Below are positions 35,687 through 44,901 of a stretch of 64,000 nt of DNA, piece after piece. The DNA lies in the NCBI RefSeq assembly GCF_003149535.1, contig NZ_QGDB01000005.1, forward strand, positions 1 through 64,000, written 5' to 3'. Source of the DNA: Falsochrobactrum shanghaiense. Its GTDB lineage: Bacteria > Pseudomonadota > Alphaproteobacteria > Rhizobiales > Rhizobiaceae. Each line of letters opens with the position of its first letter. Position 1 is the stretch's first letter. The translations under genes and the position numbers were made by a program. The notes beneath the pieces were generated by a model. It was not told the origin of the DNA, searched no databases, and was given only the letters and a program-made list of their open reading frames with translations.

Positions 35687-36955
35687 TCAGATGGCCGCGG
35701 CTCTGGCATCCTGCTCTTCCCCACGGGAAAAGACAATCAGCGCGAGCAGAAACGCGGTTACAGCACAGATCGCAATTCCCCCGACCATCGGCAGCGCCGA
35801 GCCATCAAAAAATGCGCCGGTAATGCCGATAGCAAAACCGCCGATCACGAAATGCAGCGTTCCCAGCAGCGCCGAAGCCGTACCGGCTATTTCTCCGTAT
35901 TCATCAAGGGCAAGCACCGCCGTCGTGGGGATCACGAGGCCGAGAAAGCCATAGCCCGCAAACAGGAAGCCTGCGATCAGCCACAAGGATTGATGCCCCA
36001 TAAGCACGGCAGCAAACATGGCGAGCATTATTGCCGCAAAGCTTGATACGGCCATGCGAACGACGCGCTTCAGACCAAAGCGTGCGCCAAGCCATCCATT
36101 GAGCTGCGAAGCGCCAAAAAATGACACCGCATTGGCGGAAAATGCCAAGGCATATTGCTCCGGCGTCAGGCCGTAATGGTCGATCAGCACGAAGGACGAA
36201 TTGGCGAGATAAACGAAGAATGACGCCACACCGAACCCGCCAATGCACACAAGCCCCATAAAATAACGGTCCTTGAGCAGGCGGCCATAACCGCGCAAGG
36301 CGCTGCTGATATTGCTCTCGAGCCGGGCTTGCGCACCGCGCGTTTCGTTGAGCAGCGTGGCCACCAGCACCAGGCCGACCAGCGCCGACACCAAAATTGC
36401 CCAGAAAACGCCGCGCCAGCCGATAAAGCCGATCAGCACCGACCCGGTCAAAGGCGCCAGAATAGGCGAAATCGAGAAAACGAGCATCAGCAGCGACATC
36501 AAACGCGCCGCATCCACGCCCCGGTGCAGATCACGCACGATGGCGCGCGGAATAACCGAACCGGCCGCTGCCCCTGCCCCTTGCAGCAGCCGAAACAGCA
36601 CGAGCACGTCAATATCGGTCGCAAGAGCCGAACCGACGCTGCCAATGGCAAAAAGCGCCAGCCCGCCATAAAGAGGAATCTTGCGCCCGATCATGTCGGA
36701 GAGCGGGCCGCAAAAAAGCTGTGCAATCGCCAGCGCAAGAAAGAATGCGAGCAGGCTCATCTGAACTGCGCTGGTTTCCGCATGCAGATCGACTGCGATC
36801 ATCGGCAGCGCCGGCAGATACATATCAATAGCAAAGGGACCGATAGCGGACAGAAGCCCAAGAATAGCTGCATTGCGCACAAGACCGGAAGCCATGGGGG
36901 ACGCGCTTTCATCAATGTTTCGTGATTCGTCCGCCGCAATTCGGATCATCAGCAT
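35687..36955 (-). CDS. MFS exporter, Bcr/CflA drug-resistance type
   Basis: A 422-residue protein with twelve membrane segments. It has the DHA1 signatures AIDMYLPALPMIA in helix 1 and GPLSDMIGRKIPLYGG in the helix 2-3 loop, and RLLQGAGAAAGSVIPRAIVRD, typical of Bcr/CflA proton-driven exporters. It is transcribed divergently from a TetR gene with two operator-like repeats between them, so it is probably that regulator's target. No Shine-Dalgarno is evident before the ATG at 36955; Met21 (36895) is an alternative start. Confidence 0.88.
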   Translation of the reverse strand: MLMIRIAADESRNIDESASPMASGLVRNAAILGLLSAIGPFAIDMYLPALPMIAVDLHAETSAVQMSLLAFFLALAIAQLFCGPLSDMIGRKIPLYGGLALFAIGSVGSALATDIDVLVLFRLLQGAGAAAGSVIPRAIVRDLHRGVDAARLMSLLMLVFSISPILAPLTGSVLIGFIGWRGVFWAILVSALVGLVLVATLLNETRGAQARLESNISSALRGYGRLLKDRYFMGLVCIGGFGVASFFVYLANSSFVLIDHYGLTPEQYALAFSANAVSFFGASQLNGWLGARFGLKRVVRMAVSSFAAIMLAMFAAVLMGHQSLWLIAGFLFAGYGFLGLVIPTTAVLALDEYGEIAGTASALLGTLHFVIGGFAIGITGAFFDGSALPMVGGIAICAVTAFLLALIVFSRGEEQDARAAAI

Positions 36956-37114
36956 CGCTTGGGAGGATGTAAACCAAGAATCCGATATTGCGGTGACGCA
37001 TTCTATCTTTATGTTATTACGATCTTATTTTAGAAAAGCGACCGCGATTAACGCTTTCATCGCCTTTCAGAAACAAGGAGGTGGGCCTTCAATATAGACG
37101 GGACATCAAACTGA

Positions 37115-37147
37115 TTTGACACTAATGTCAAAATAGACACTATTGTC
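37115..37147. promoter_or_regulatory. Tandem TetR-type operators
   Basis: Two related palindromes lie 18 bp apart centre to centre: TTTGACACTAATGTCAAA at 37115-37132 and GACACTATTGTC at 37136-37147. Both have GACA-N4-TGTC cores. They lie 31-63 bases before the TetR start and 160 bases before the divergent exporter gene. Confidence 0.65.
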
Positions 37148-37177
37148 CAAACCGTCAACCCACCCTATGCTATAGGT

Positions 37178-37879
37178 ATGAAACCTGCTGACATCATCGA
37201 CATAGCCGCCACGGACTTCACTCCCGCGAAGGATTTGAAATCCGTGGCAATGCGCCCCGGACAATGCACGAAGCGCGACTTCATCCTGTGCGCTGCGGCT
37301 CGTATTTTTTATCGTGATGGTTTTCAGGGGGCGAGTATCGACCTGATCGCAAGCGAGGCGGGCGTTTCGCGCCAGACCATCTATAATCATTATCGCGATA
37401 AGGAGACCCTGCTGGCGAGCGTGATCGAAGATGCGCTGGACCGGATGACAACGGGTCTGTTTGCAGTCCTCACCACCTTTCCTCAAACGGGCGAGAACCT
37501 CGAAGCGAAGCTCATTGCTTTTGCGATAAGAATGAACCGCCACTGGGTTTTCGACCCCTCCAGCACATTTTTGCGCAAACTGATGCAATCCGATCATGAA
37601 GCGCTGCCGCTTGCCCCCAATATCTGCCGCAACAAGGGGCCGGGTCAGGCCATACCCGCCATCGCAGCGCACTTGTCGCGCCTCGCTCTTGCCGGGGAAC
37701 TGGAAATAAGCGATCCCGATCTCGCAGCCTGTCATTATCTGGCGCTCATCAATGCGGATATTCATCATCATCTGCTGACAGGCGGGAGCATCGATGATGC
37801 CATTATCGAAAAAAGCTCGATCAATGGCGTGCGGACTTTCCTGATGGCGTTTGGAAACCGCCGCCGCGACGCGCTTTAG
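37178..37879 (+). CDS. TetR/AcrR-family regulator of the divergent exporter
   Basis: A 233-residue protein. The helix-turn-helix reads FQGASIDLIASEAGVSRQTIYNHYRDKETLLASVI at about residues 48-83, followed by a helical domain resembling AefR/TetR_C. A 30-residue extension precedes the DNA-binding domain; Met25 is an alternative start. Tandem GACA-N4-TGTC palindromes just upstream and the divergent Bcr/CflA exporter suggest it represses that pump and itself. The inducer is unknown. Confidence 0.86.
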   Translation: MKPADIIDIAATDFTPAKDLKSVAMRPGQCTKRDFILCAAARIFYRDGFQGASIDLIASEAGVSRQTIYNHYRDKETLLASVIEDALDRMTTGLFAVLTTFPQTGENLEAKLIAFAIRMNRHWVFDPSSTFLRKLMQSDHEALPLAPNICRNKGPGQAIPAIAAHLSRLALAGELEISDPDLAACHYLALINADIHHHLLTGGSIDDAIIEKSSINGVRTFLMAFGNRRRDAL

Positions 37880-38045
37880 AACCCTTGCCAGCGAAAGTGT
37901 GAAGCCGCTTTGTCCCGGATAAGCCGGGGCCGCTCCGGCTGGCTCACTCTTGCAGCTCTGGCACAAACATTTTTTCTGACATAATTGTCGCTTCCTGCCA
38001 GAACAAACTTGACATCAACCCACGAATCCGTGGGATAAGCAAACT

Positions 38046-38615
38046 ATGGTACAGGACCTTATCCGTTACGATATTTTAGCTCAGGAAGCCCTGCGCGGCG
38101 TCATTCGCAAGGTACTTGCGGAGGTGGCTGCAACTGGCTTGCCGGGAAACCACCATTTCTTCATCACGTTCCTGACAGGAGCGCCCGGAGTGCGGATTTC
38201 ATCGCGCCTCAAGGAGAAATATCCCGAGCAGATGACAGTGGTGTTGCAGCATCAGTTCTGGGACATGTTGGTGACGGACCAGCTTTTTGAGGTCGGCCTG
38301 TCTTTTGGTGATATTCCCGAAAAACTCACCGTTCCCTTTTCAGCCATTCGCGGTTTCTACGATCCATCCGTAAATTTCGAGCTGGAGTTCGATGTTTCGG
38401 TGCTTCAGCCCGCCAGCGATAATGATGAAGGCGGCGAAGTCTCTTCAATCGAGCTTATCCCTTCCGAAGAAATATCGGAAAAGCCGCAGAAGCCAAAAAC
38501 GCGACCGCGCAAGGCGGCGACTGACAAGGATAAGACCGAAGCAGCTGACGGCGCGGACAAGGCGGCAAAGCCTTCCGCCGATGTTGTTTCGCTGGATGCA
38601 TTTCGCAAGAAGTAA
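38046..38615 (+). CDS. sspB: ClpXP adaptor SspB (alpha type)
   Basis: A 189-residue protein. The SspB-like domain covers about residues 1-120 (IRYDILAQEALRGVIRKVL; HHFFITFLTGAPGVRIS; LTVPFSAIRGFYDPSVNF). An acidic, Pro/Lys/Ala-rich linker follows and ends in VVSLDAFRKK, the short ClpX-binding tail form. It tethers ssrA-tagged proteins to ClpXP; the tmRNA gene is 2.4 kb upstream in this window. Confidence 0.92.
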   Translation: MVQDLIRYDILAQEALRGVIRKVLAEVAATGLPGNHHFFITFLTGAPGVRISSRLKEKYPEQMTVVLQHQFWDMLVTDQLFEVGLSFGDIPEKLTVPFSAIRGFYDPSVNFELEFDVSVLQPASDNDEGGEVSSIELIPSEEISEKPQKPKTRPRKAATDKDKTEAADGADKAAKPSADVVSLDAFRKK

Positions 38616-38680
38616 CAGGCGATCCGGCATGGTGTTTCCGCAAAAACGGCTTCGCAATCTTGAAAGAGCAATGGGCTTTC

Positions 38681-38905
38681 ATGGGTGAAATCGTTAATCT
38701 GCGGCAGGTCAGAAAGAAAAGCGCCCGCACCGCAAAGGAGCGGGAGGCCGAGCAAAACCGCATCCTGTTCGGCAGAACCAAAGCCGAGAAGGATTTTGCG
38801 CGCAACGAAGCCCGCAAGGCGGAGCAGTTTCTTGCCTCGAACCGGCTGGAACCCGCTGGCAAGTCCGATGCAGACCCGGACGAAGGCCCGGATCAAGACA
38901 AGTGA
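38681..38905 (+). CDS. DUF4169 small protein
   Basis: A 74-residue highly charged protein (GEIVNLRQVRKKSARTAKE; LFGRTKAEKDFARNEARKAEQ) matching DUF4169. The start at 38681 begins the conserved GEIVNLR block; the frame continues 7 codons upstream. Its stop overlaps the next gene's GTG start (GTGA), so the pair is coupled. Function unknown. Confidence 0.78.
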   Translation: MGEIVNLRQVRKKSARTAKEREAEQNRILFGRTKAEKDFARNEARKAEQFLASNRLEPAGKSDADPDEGPDQDK

Positions 38906-39141
38906 ACGCGTCCAGCCGCCTGCGCAAGCGATCTGTCAGCATTCATGGCCACGCCACCAGCTATACGCTTGAAGACCCGTTTTACGAAATGATCGAAAAG
39001 ATTGCTGCTGAACGCAATTTATCCGTCGCCGCTCTTGTCGCGGAAGTCGACACCCGGCGCGAACGCACGGTAAATCTTTCTTCCGCCCTGCGCCTGCATG
39101 TACTCGACTGGCTGAAAGCAAAACTTTCCCGTCAGGACTGA
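38902..39141 (+). CDS. Ribbon-helix-helix domain protein
   Basis: A 79-residue protein matching the RHH_4-type family: RKRSVSIHGHATSYTLEDPFYEMIEKIAAERNLSVAALVAEVD. It starts with GTG at 38902, overlapping the DUF4169 stop. It may bind DNA, but no target is evident. The DUF4169-RHH pair is a recurring alphaproteobacterial arrangement. Confidence 0.8.
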   Translation: MNASSRLRKRSVSIHGHATSYTLEDPFYEMIEKIAAERNLSVAALVAEVDTRRERTVNLSSALRLHVLDWLKAKLSRQD

Positions 39142-39147
39142 GCGGCC

Positions 39148-42100
39148 TCACGGCAATATATTCGGCAAAGATTCGGGCGGCTGCTCAAGGGTTTTCAGAA
39201 AATCATCCAGCGACTGCCCTTCCTGCCCTGCCAGCGGCGGCAATTGCTCTGCAGGGGCCGCACCGGATTCCTCTGCTTCCAAAGCGCGCTGCCGCTCTTC
39301 TTCCTCAGCCTTTCTTGCGGCCTCTGCCCGTGCCTGTGCATCAGCCCGGCGGCGCGCTTCCTCTTCCTGCAAGGCACGTTCTCGTTCGGCCGCATCAGCG
39401 GAAAGCAGATCGAGTTGCCGGCGCAAGTTCTGCTTCTCCATGATGCTTGCCTGCATGGCTTCCACGCGTTCCTGCTCCCGCTCCAGCGCGCGCTGTGTCA
39501 GATATTGCACCAATGGTTGATGCTCGAACTCGATTTGCGGCTCATCATAATCCCCGGCCAGCAGATAGCGCACATAAGGCTCATTGCCGGGCTGGGCGGC
39601 TTCCCCGTCCCGGAACGAAAAAATGCCGCCGCCGTTCAAACCCAGAGTGGAAAGATCAAGCTGCGCCTCACCGGTCAGCGCCGCATTTGCATTGTTGAGC
39701 TCGAAAGGAGCAAGACGGGCGACGCCCCCCGCCACTGTAAAATCAAACCGCGTATTCCCGCCGTTAAAATGTCCCGCCCCCGTCGCCTGCTGGGCGATGG
39801 CGGCAAATTGCGCGGCTTCGGGAGCCCGAGCTCCATCCGGACGATCTCCGAGCGCATCAGCCGCTGCCAGCATATCCGGATAGGCTGTTTCATCCAGCCC
39901 ATTGACGATGAGGTTTTCGGCTTCAATGCTCCCTGAACCCGCGAGCGACGCGACCAGATCGGCCAGGCTGTCCCCGCTGCCATTAAGCGTCAGCGCCGCC
40001 TTGAGCGTTCCGTCGAAGGGGGCAGCACTATCAGCAGGCCGGTAAACCTCCGCCAGATTGGCGCCGCTCCATTTCATGTCTGAACTCAGCAGCGCCACCC
40101 TTTCATTATTGCGCAGGGAAACAGTGCCAACAAGATAGCCTCCGCCCCAATTGCCGGTCAGTTCGCTCACGCCCAGACTGTCCATGCCCTTCTGAAGCCG
40201 GGAGGAAAAGTCCTTGATCGTCCCGAACCTGCCCATCTGCGCCTGCGCCACATTCAGCTTCATATCTATAAGCAGCGGCAGCGAAGGTCGTGTCGCGAAA
40301 GTGCCATCCGGCCAGATCGACCCGGTTTTGCCCTTCACTGGCGCAAGGGCGTCCTGCCCCAGCATGATGGCGACCAGACTGGTCATATCGAGCGTTTCAA
40401 GCTTTGCCTCGCCCTTTAATTGCGGCATGCCGCTATCGGCAAAATTGGCCTCGATGCGAGCGCTGACATTCTCCTCTCCCAGCTTTCCGCTAAAATTCGG
40501 AAACCGAAGAAACCCCTTGGCGAACTGGAAGTCGCTTGTCAGATCGGCTGACAGCCCCTGACCGAAGCCCGGCAGAACATATCCAGCCGTTGCGATGAAT
40601 GGCTGCAAGTCGGCGGCATTCACCTGCGCCTTGCCGCTCGCCGCCACATCTCCCCCGGCGAGCGAGAGAATGCCATCTGCCACAGCCGTCCCATCGGGAG
40701 CCGTGAGTTTGAGTTGTGTGCGCATTCCTGCGCTCGGAGCCCCCTGCATGACGACATCCGCCGTCAATTCGCCGACAAGGCCAAGCGGCAAGGCTGGCAG
40801 GCCAAGCAAGGCCAGCACTGTTTCACCATTGTCAGAAGTTGCGGTTCCGTTAAGCTGCATCTGCATGGGGTCGTTTTCCGCACCCCCGCCGCTTGAAGTG
40901 CCGGACAGATCAAGCTTCATGCCCCCGGCCCGGCCGGACAGGCTGAAGGATACTTCACCGCCATTTGCGGCAGCTTTTTCTGGGCCGTTTTTGCTGCGCG
41001 CCGCTTTGCCGCCATCGCCAGTCCCGTTCACAGCATTTGCATCATCCGTTTCCGCTTTGGGCGGCGCAACGGCATTGGCGATAATATTGATCTCGCTATC
41101 TTCAAACAGGCCCGCATAATTATCCGCCCGCGCCGACAGCGAACGGAAGAGCGGAACCTGCGGATGTCGATGCGCCATCAGAATAATGAAATGCGCCAGA
41201 TCATCGGAAAGCAGCGTTGCATCAAGAGAGCCAGAAGGTGCTGCGGCAAATGGCTCATAGGCACCCGTTGCCGTCAGCGTCGCGCCCGCGACATTGTTGA
41301 TCATGAGGCGGTCGAAATCAAAGCGGCCATTGCTTATGCGGACCGCCAGATCGACATTCTCCGCTTCCATATCCTCATACTGCACCGGCCCTGCTTTAAG
41401 AGCGATGCCAAGCGTCTGCCCTTCGAGCAAGGAGATGCCCTCGCCGCTTGTAAAGAAGCCGGTAAAGGCTTTCAGCGCATCGCTATTAACCGCGCCGCCA
41501 TTCAGATCAAGGTCGATCGCCGGTTCAGCCGAACCGACTACTTCCCGAAGAAAGCTGCCCTTGAACGAGGTCTGGTCGAGCACGATTTCAAGATCGTCGA
41601 CGCGCTGCATACCGCTGCGCAAATCGACCTTGCCGGAGACGCCGGCACTTTCAAGCCTGCGGATCGAGTCATCAACCCTCTCATTAAGCCAGGATACAAG
41701 CCCGGAGGGCTGGCGCGAGGCGACGAGCATCTCGCCCATAAAGCCGAAATCGCTTCCCACAGACAATCTGCCCCTGGCTTCCACTTTCGTGCGTCCGGGC
41801 AGATCAGCCGCAAATTGCCGGATATTCCAGCCATTTCCGTCCGGCTCCGCGCTAATCGTAACCTCGCGGATTGTCGTGCCCCCGGCAATCACCGCAGGCA
41901 AGCGCAGATCGACGCTGCCGGGAATATCGGGTATCGGCAATTGTTCGAGCATTCCATGCGCCAGCGCGATACGCTCGGCCAGCGGCATGGGTGCAACCGG
42001 CTCCTGTTGCTGTATGTTCTCCGACGGCCCCCAGAAAATCTGCTGTCCATCCGCGCTGATCTCAAAGCGTGCTGCGTCGCCATAATCGATGAGAGCCTTG

Positions 42101-42987
42101 CCGTTCACCACATAGGGATTATCCCCCGGCCCCTGCTCCATGCGAAATTCTCTTGCTTCGAAATGATCTCTGTCAGCCTTAAACTTCCCGTTCACGCGCA
42201 CATCGCTGAAGAACGGCTTTTCGACTGTAGCATCCGGCTTCTTGTTGCCGAGCGCATCCGCCGAGCGTAGTGAAAAATCACCCGCATAGTTCAGGCGGCC
42301 ATCATCGAGTTTCATGTCGCCATCGGTCTCGAAGACCGCAGGGACGGACTGGGGTGAAACGCGCAACCGCATACGCAGCGAGCCATCGGGCTTGGCTTCG
42401 CCGCTACTTGCATCGAGCGCCAGCCTGCGACCAAGAATATCCACCGTTCCATTGGCCCGCCATGGGCCGGACAGTTTGCTTGCAGAAAGAACGGCATTGA
42501 GTGCGGTGGCTTTGTGAATGCGTCCGCTCGCCTCGTCGCGAAGCGTCACCGTGCCGTCATCAATTGCAAGGCGCTCCACCTTGATTCGCGATGGAGCGAT
42601 GGGGCTTGACGGGCGGAAAGCCCAATCGACCCTGCCTTCCTTGTCGAGCGCGATATTGATATGCGGATGCTCTACACGCATATCGTAAATGAGCAATTGC
42701 CCGCGCAGGAACGGCATCAGTTCCGCATCCATCGAGAATGTATCGACGCTCATCACCGGATTTTCCGGGTCCGCGCCCACCCGCACATCGGAGAAGGCCA
42801 GCGAGGGAAAGGGCAGCAGCCTTACATTGACATCGCCCGTCACCTTGACGGGCCGACCCAGAATATGGCCGGCCTCCCGCTCAAACTCGGCCCGATAGCC
42901 ACTCCAGTCGACGAAAGGCGGCACCACGAGCGCTGCTGTCAAAAGCAACACCAGAAGTCCGCCGACAATGACGAATATGCGGCCCAA
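39148..42987 (-). CDS. AsmA-family large envelope protein
   Basis: A 1279-residue protein. One N-terminal membrane helix (FVIVGGLLVLLLTAALVVPPFV) is followed by DWSGYRAEFEREAGHILGRPVKVTGDVNVRLLPFPSLAFSDVRVG, the AsmA start. A long beta-rich periplasmic region follows, ending in AsmA_2-type repeats. The last 120 residues form a charged Glu/Arg/Ala coiled coil rich in REQERVEAM and EEEARRRADAQ-type sequence and end in a Pro-rich tail. AsmA-like proteins are thought to bridge inner and outer membranes and move phospholipids; that role here is inference. It converges with the RHH gene, 6 bases apart. Confidence 0.88.
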   Translation of the reverse strand: MGRIFVIVGGLLVLLLTAALVVPPFVDWSGYRAEFEREAGHILGRPVKVTGDVNVRLLPFPSLAFSDVRVGADPENPVMSVDTFSMDAELMPFLRGQLLIYDMRVEHPHINIALDKEGRVDWAFRPSSPIAPSRIKVERLAIDDGTVTLRDEASGRIHKATALNAVLSASKLSGPWRANGTVDILGRRLALDASSGEAKPDGSLRMRLRVSPQSVPAVFETDGDMKLDDGRLNYAGDFSLRSADALGNKKPDATVEKPFFSDVRVNGKFKADRDHFEAREFRMEQGPGDNPYVVNGKALIDYGDAARFEISADGQQIFWGPSENIQQQEPVAPMPLAERIALAHGMLEQLPIPDIPGSVDLRLPAVIAGGTTIREVTISAEPDGNGWNIRQFAADLPGRTKVEARGRLSVGSDFGFMGEMLVASRQPSGLVSWLNERVDDSIRRLESAGVSGKVDLRSGMQRVDDLEIVLDQTSFKGSFLREVVGSAEPAIDLDLNGGAVNSDALKAFTGFFTSGEGISLLEGQTLGIALKAGPVQYEDMEAENVDLAVRISNGRFDFDRLMINNVAGATLTATGAYEPFAAAPSGSLDATLLSDDLAHFIILMAHRHPQVPLFRSLSARADNYAGLFEDSEINIIANAVAPPKAETDDANAVNGTGDGGKAARSKNGPEKAAANGGEVSFSLSGRAGGMKLDLSGTSSGGGAENDPMQMQLNGTATSDNGETVLALLGLPALPLGLVGELTADVVMQGAPSAGMRTQLKLTAPDGTAVADGILSLAGGDVAASGKAQVNAADLQPFIATAGYVLPGFGQGLSADLTSDFQFAKGFLRFPNFSGKLGEENVSARIEANFADSGMPQLKGEAKLETLDMTSLVAIMLGQDALAPVKGKTGSIWPDGTFATRPSLPLLIDMKLNVAQAQMGRFGTIKDFSSRLQKGMDSLGVSELTGNWGGGYLVGTVSLRNNERVALLSSDMKWSGANLAEVYRPADSAAPFDGTLKAALTLNGSGDSLADLVASLAGSGSIEAENLIVNGLDETAYPDMLAAADALGDRPDGARAPEAAQFAAIAQQATGAGHFNGGNTRFDFTVAGGVARLAPFELNNANAALTGEAQLDLSTLGLNGGGIFSFRDGEAAQPGNEPYVRYLLAGDYDEPQIEFEHQPLVQYLTQRALEREQERVEAMQASIMEKQNLRRQLDLLSADAAERERALQEEEARRRADAQARAEAARKAEEEERQRALEAEESGAAPAEQLPPLAGQEGQSLDDFLKTLEQPPESLPNILP

Positions 42988-43192
42988 GGAAGAGCTCCGG
43001 TCAAAAATAAAACTGCGCTGCTGCTATCGCTGGCGCTGAATCACGCCGTTTGTAGCATTGCAACATAAGGGCATCGGTTCGACGACAACAAGGCAAAACA
43101 CCATTTCCCGGAGTGAAATTACAGCAGAGCTGAATCGCATTCTGAAAAACACTGCTTAAAAGCCTGATTTGAATCGCAAATCCAGCCTTCGC

Positions 43193-43690
43193 TCAGGCTT
43201 TTGCCAAAGCAAATCCCGCTGCATCCTGCTGCAAATATCCGGCGATTGCCCGCACCACCAGATTATGATCGTCTCGCTGCGGCAGCCCCGAAACGACTGC
43301 CGCGCCGATCACGCCCGCATTTCGGACGCGGATCGGAAACCCTCCCCCCGCAAGCGCATAATCGCAAACATCGAGTGCCTTGTGCGGAGCGAACATGCGA
43401 TCTTCCCGCGCCTGTTCCAGAACCAGCCGATAGGTCGAAGCATGAAACCGTCGCACCACATTGAACTTGCGGCGCAGCCATTCCTGATTGTCGAGCGTGG
43501 CTCCCGCAGTCGCGGCATAAAACAGCCTGCGGTCCCAAAGCGCGATTTCGATGGCCACAGGCAATTTTTCTTTTACGGCAATATCGCGAATCCTGTGTCC
43601 CAGCGCGAAAGCCTCATCCTCGTTGAAAGAGGGGAAAACCAGCGCCTGCTCCTGCCGGATAATCTGCCTGATGTCGTCGTTCTGAACCAT
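43193..43690 (-). CDS. UPF0303 / HbpS-GlcG-like protein
   Basis: A 165-residue protein matching UPF0303, in the heme-degrading/GlcG-HbpS fold group: FNEDEAFALGHRIRDIAVKEKLPVAIEI, KFNVVRRFHASTYRL, YALAGGGFPIRVRNAGVIGAAVVSGLPQRDDH. The start at 43690 has AGAAGAG upstream; a TTG-adjacent upstream Met at 43708 is less likely. Heme binding is only suggested by the fold. Confidence 0.82.
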   Translation of the reverse strand: MVQNDDIRQIIRQEQALVFPSFNEDEAFALGHRIRDIAVKEKLPVAIEIALWDRRLFYAATAGATLDNQEWLRRKFNVVRRFHASTYRLVLEQAREDRMFAPHKALDVCDYALAGGGFPIRVRNAGVIGAAVVSGLPQRDDHNLVVRAIAGYLQQDAAGFALAKA

Positions 43691-43777
43691 TGTCGCTCTT
43701 CTTTCCATGGTCTTTAAGGGAGGCAGGCCACACCATCCAGCTTGATTGATCGCTCACAAGCGGCTAGTGGAAGCCTT

Positions 43778-44851
43778 ATGGCTCAGAACCCTATCGATGT
43801 ACCTTCAAAAGACAATCGCATACCGGAATTTGTGGAAACTGCCGTCTTCAAGCGTGACGTATTTTCGGAAACGCGTGCCGGTTATTTCGCAAATGATCCC
43901 GACACGCGCATAATCCGCCGTGTCGTCAGTGCAGCGCCCTGGTGGTCGCGACCCTTGGCCTGGATTCTGGCGAAGAGGGAGATTCGCGGCCTCAAGACCG
44001 TTCGCGGCATCGAAGGCGTTCCACAGCTTCTTTTTACAGACCGCGATGGGCTTTACCGCTCCTGGACGGAAGGCACCCCGCTGCACCTCGCCCGTCCCAC
44101 CAATCCTGAATGGTATCGCACCGCTCATCATATCCTGCGCAACATGCGCCGTCTCGGTGTCACCCACAATGATCTCGCCAAGCCGCAAAACTGGCTGATG
44201 ACCCCGGAAGGCAAAGCCGCCGTCATCGATTTCCAGCTTGCGAGCGTACATAGACGGCGCGGCGCGCTTTATCGCCTGCTGGCCTATGAAGACTTCCGCC
44301 ATCTCATCAAGCAGAAGCGCGCTTTTGCCGAACATCTGATGACCCCGACCGAAAAGCGCGTTCTGGCGCGCCGCTCGCTGCCTTCACGCATCTGGCTGGC
44401 CACAGGCAAGAAGGTCTATAATTTCATCACCCGCGGCATTTTCAACTGGTCCGATGGTGAAGGCACCGGCGACCGGCTGGACAATGAAGGCCCCGCCATT
44501 CTCGCCGCATTGAAATCCGACCCGCGCGTGAAAGACGCAGCGCTGATGCTCTATTCGCTGCCTGCCAAGGGTGTCGGCATCTATGCCTTCGTGGAAACGC
44601 TGGATGCGGATGAAAAAAGCCTGCGTGCGCGCCTAAAAGGTCAGAAAGTGGAACTGATCCAGCCGGTGGCCTATCTGCCGCGCCGCGCAGATGGTACAGT
44701 CCGCGACGATATTTTGCGGCTGATCGCAATGAACCAGATGACCGAACTCGACGACCTGCTCAACCGCGAGCCGGAAATGCGTGGTCTGGTTGAAGCGCTA
44801 GCTTCGCATCGCCTCAATTTCACCGACCGGCGCGTGACACAGCTTGAGTAA
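43778..44851 (+). CDS. Kinase-like protein with acyl-CoA-synthetase-like C-terminal domain
   Basis: A 357-residue protein. The first 200 residues resemble RIO/lipopolysaccharide-type kinases: AREIRGLKTVRGIEGVPQLL, the catalytic loop THNDLAKPQNWL (His130, Asp132) and AVIDFQLA with a metal-binding Asp151 in place of DFG. No clear ATP-binding lysine is visible. From about residue 240 (ALKSDPRVKDAALMLY; VAYLPRRADGTVRDDILRLIA) it looks like the small C-terminal lid of acyl-CoA synthetases, without the large adenylation domain. The ATG at 43778 has GTGGAAG upstream; a TTG at 43742 is less likely. Genes annotated as such kinases occur in related bacteria; the substrate is unknown. Confidence 0.72.
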   Translation: MAQNPIDVPSKDNRIPEFVETAVFKRDVFSETRAGYFANDPDTRIIRRVVSAAPWWSRPLAWILAKREIRGLKTVRGIEGVPQLLFTDRDGLYRSWTEGTPLHLARPTNPEWYRTAHHILRNMRRLGVTHNDLAKPQNWLMTPEGKAAVIDFQLASVHRRRGALYRLLAYEDFRHLIKQKRAFAEHLMTPTEKRVLARRSLPSRIWLATGKKVYNFITRGIFNWSDGEGTGDRLDNEGPAILAALKSDPRVKDAALMLYSLPAKGVGIYAFVETLDADEKSLRARLKGQKVELIQPVAYLPRRADGTVRDDILRLIAMNQMTELDDLLNREPEMRGLVEALASHRLNFTDRRVTQLE

Positions 44852-44901
44852 TTTAACCCTTTCACTGGCCTTTCCCCAGCGAATCACTACATTCGATTGA
44901 A

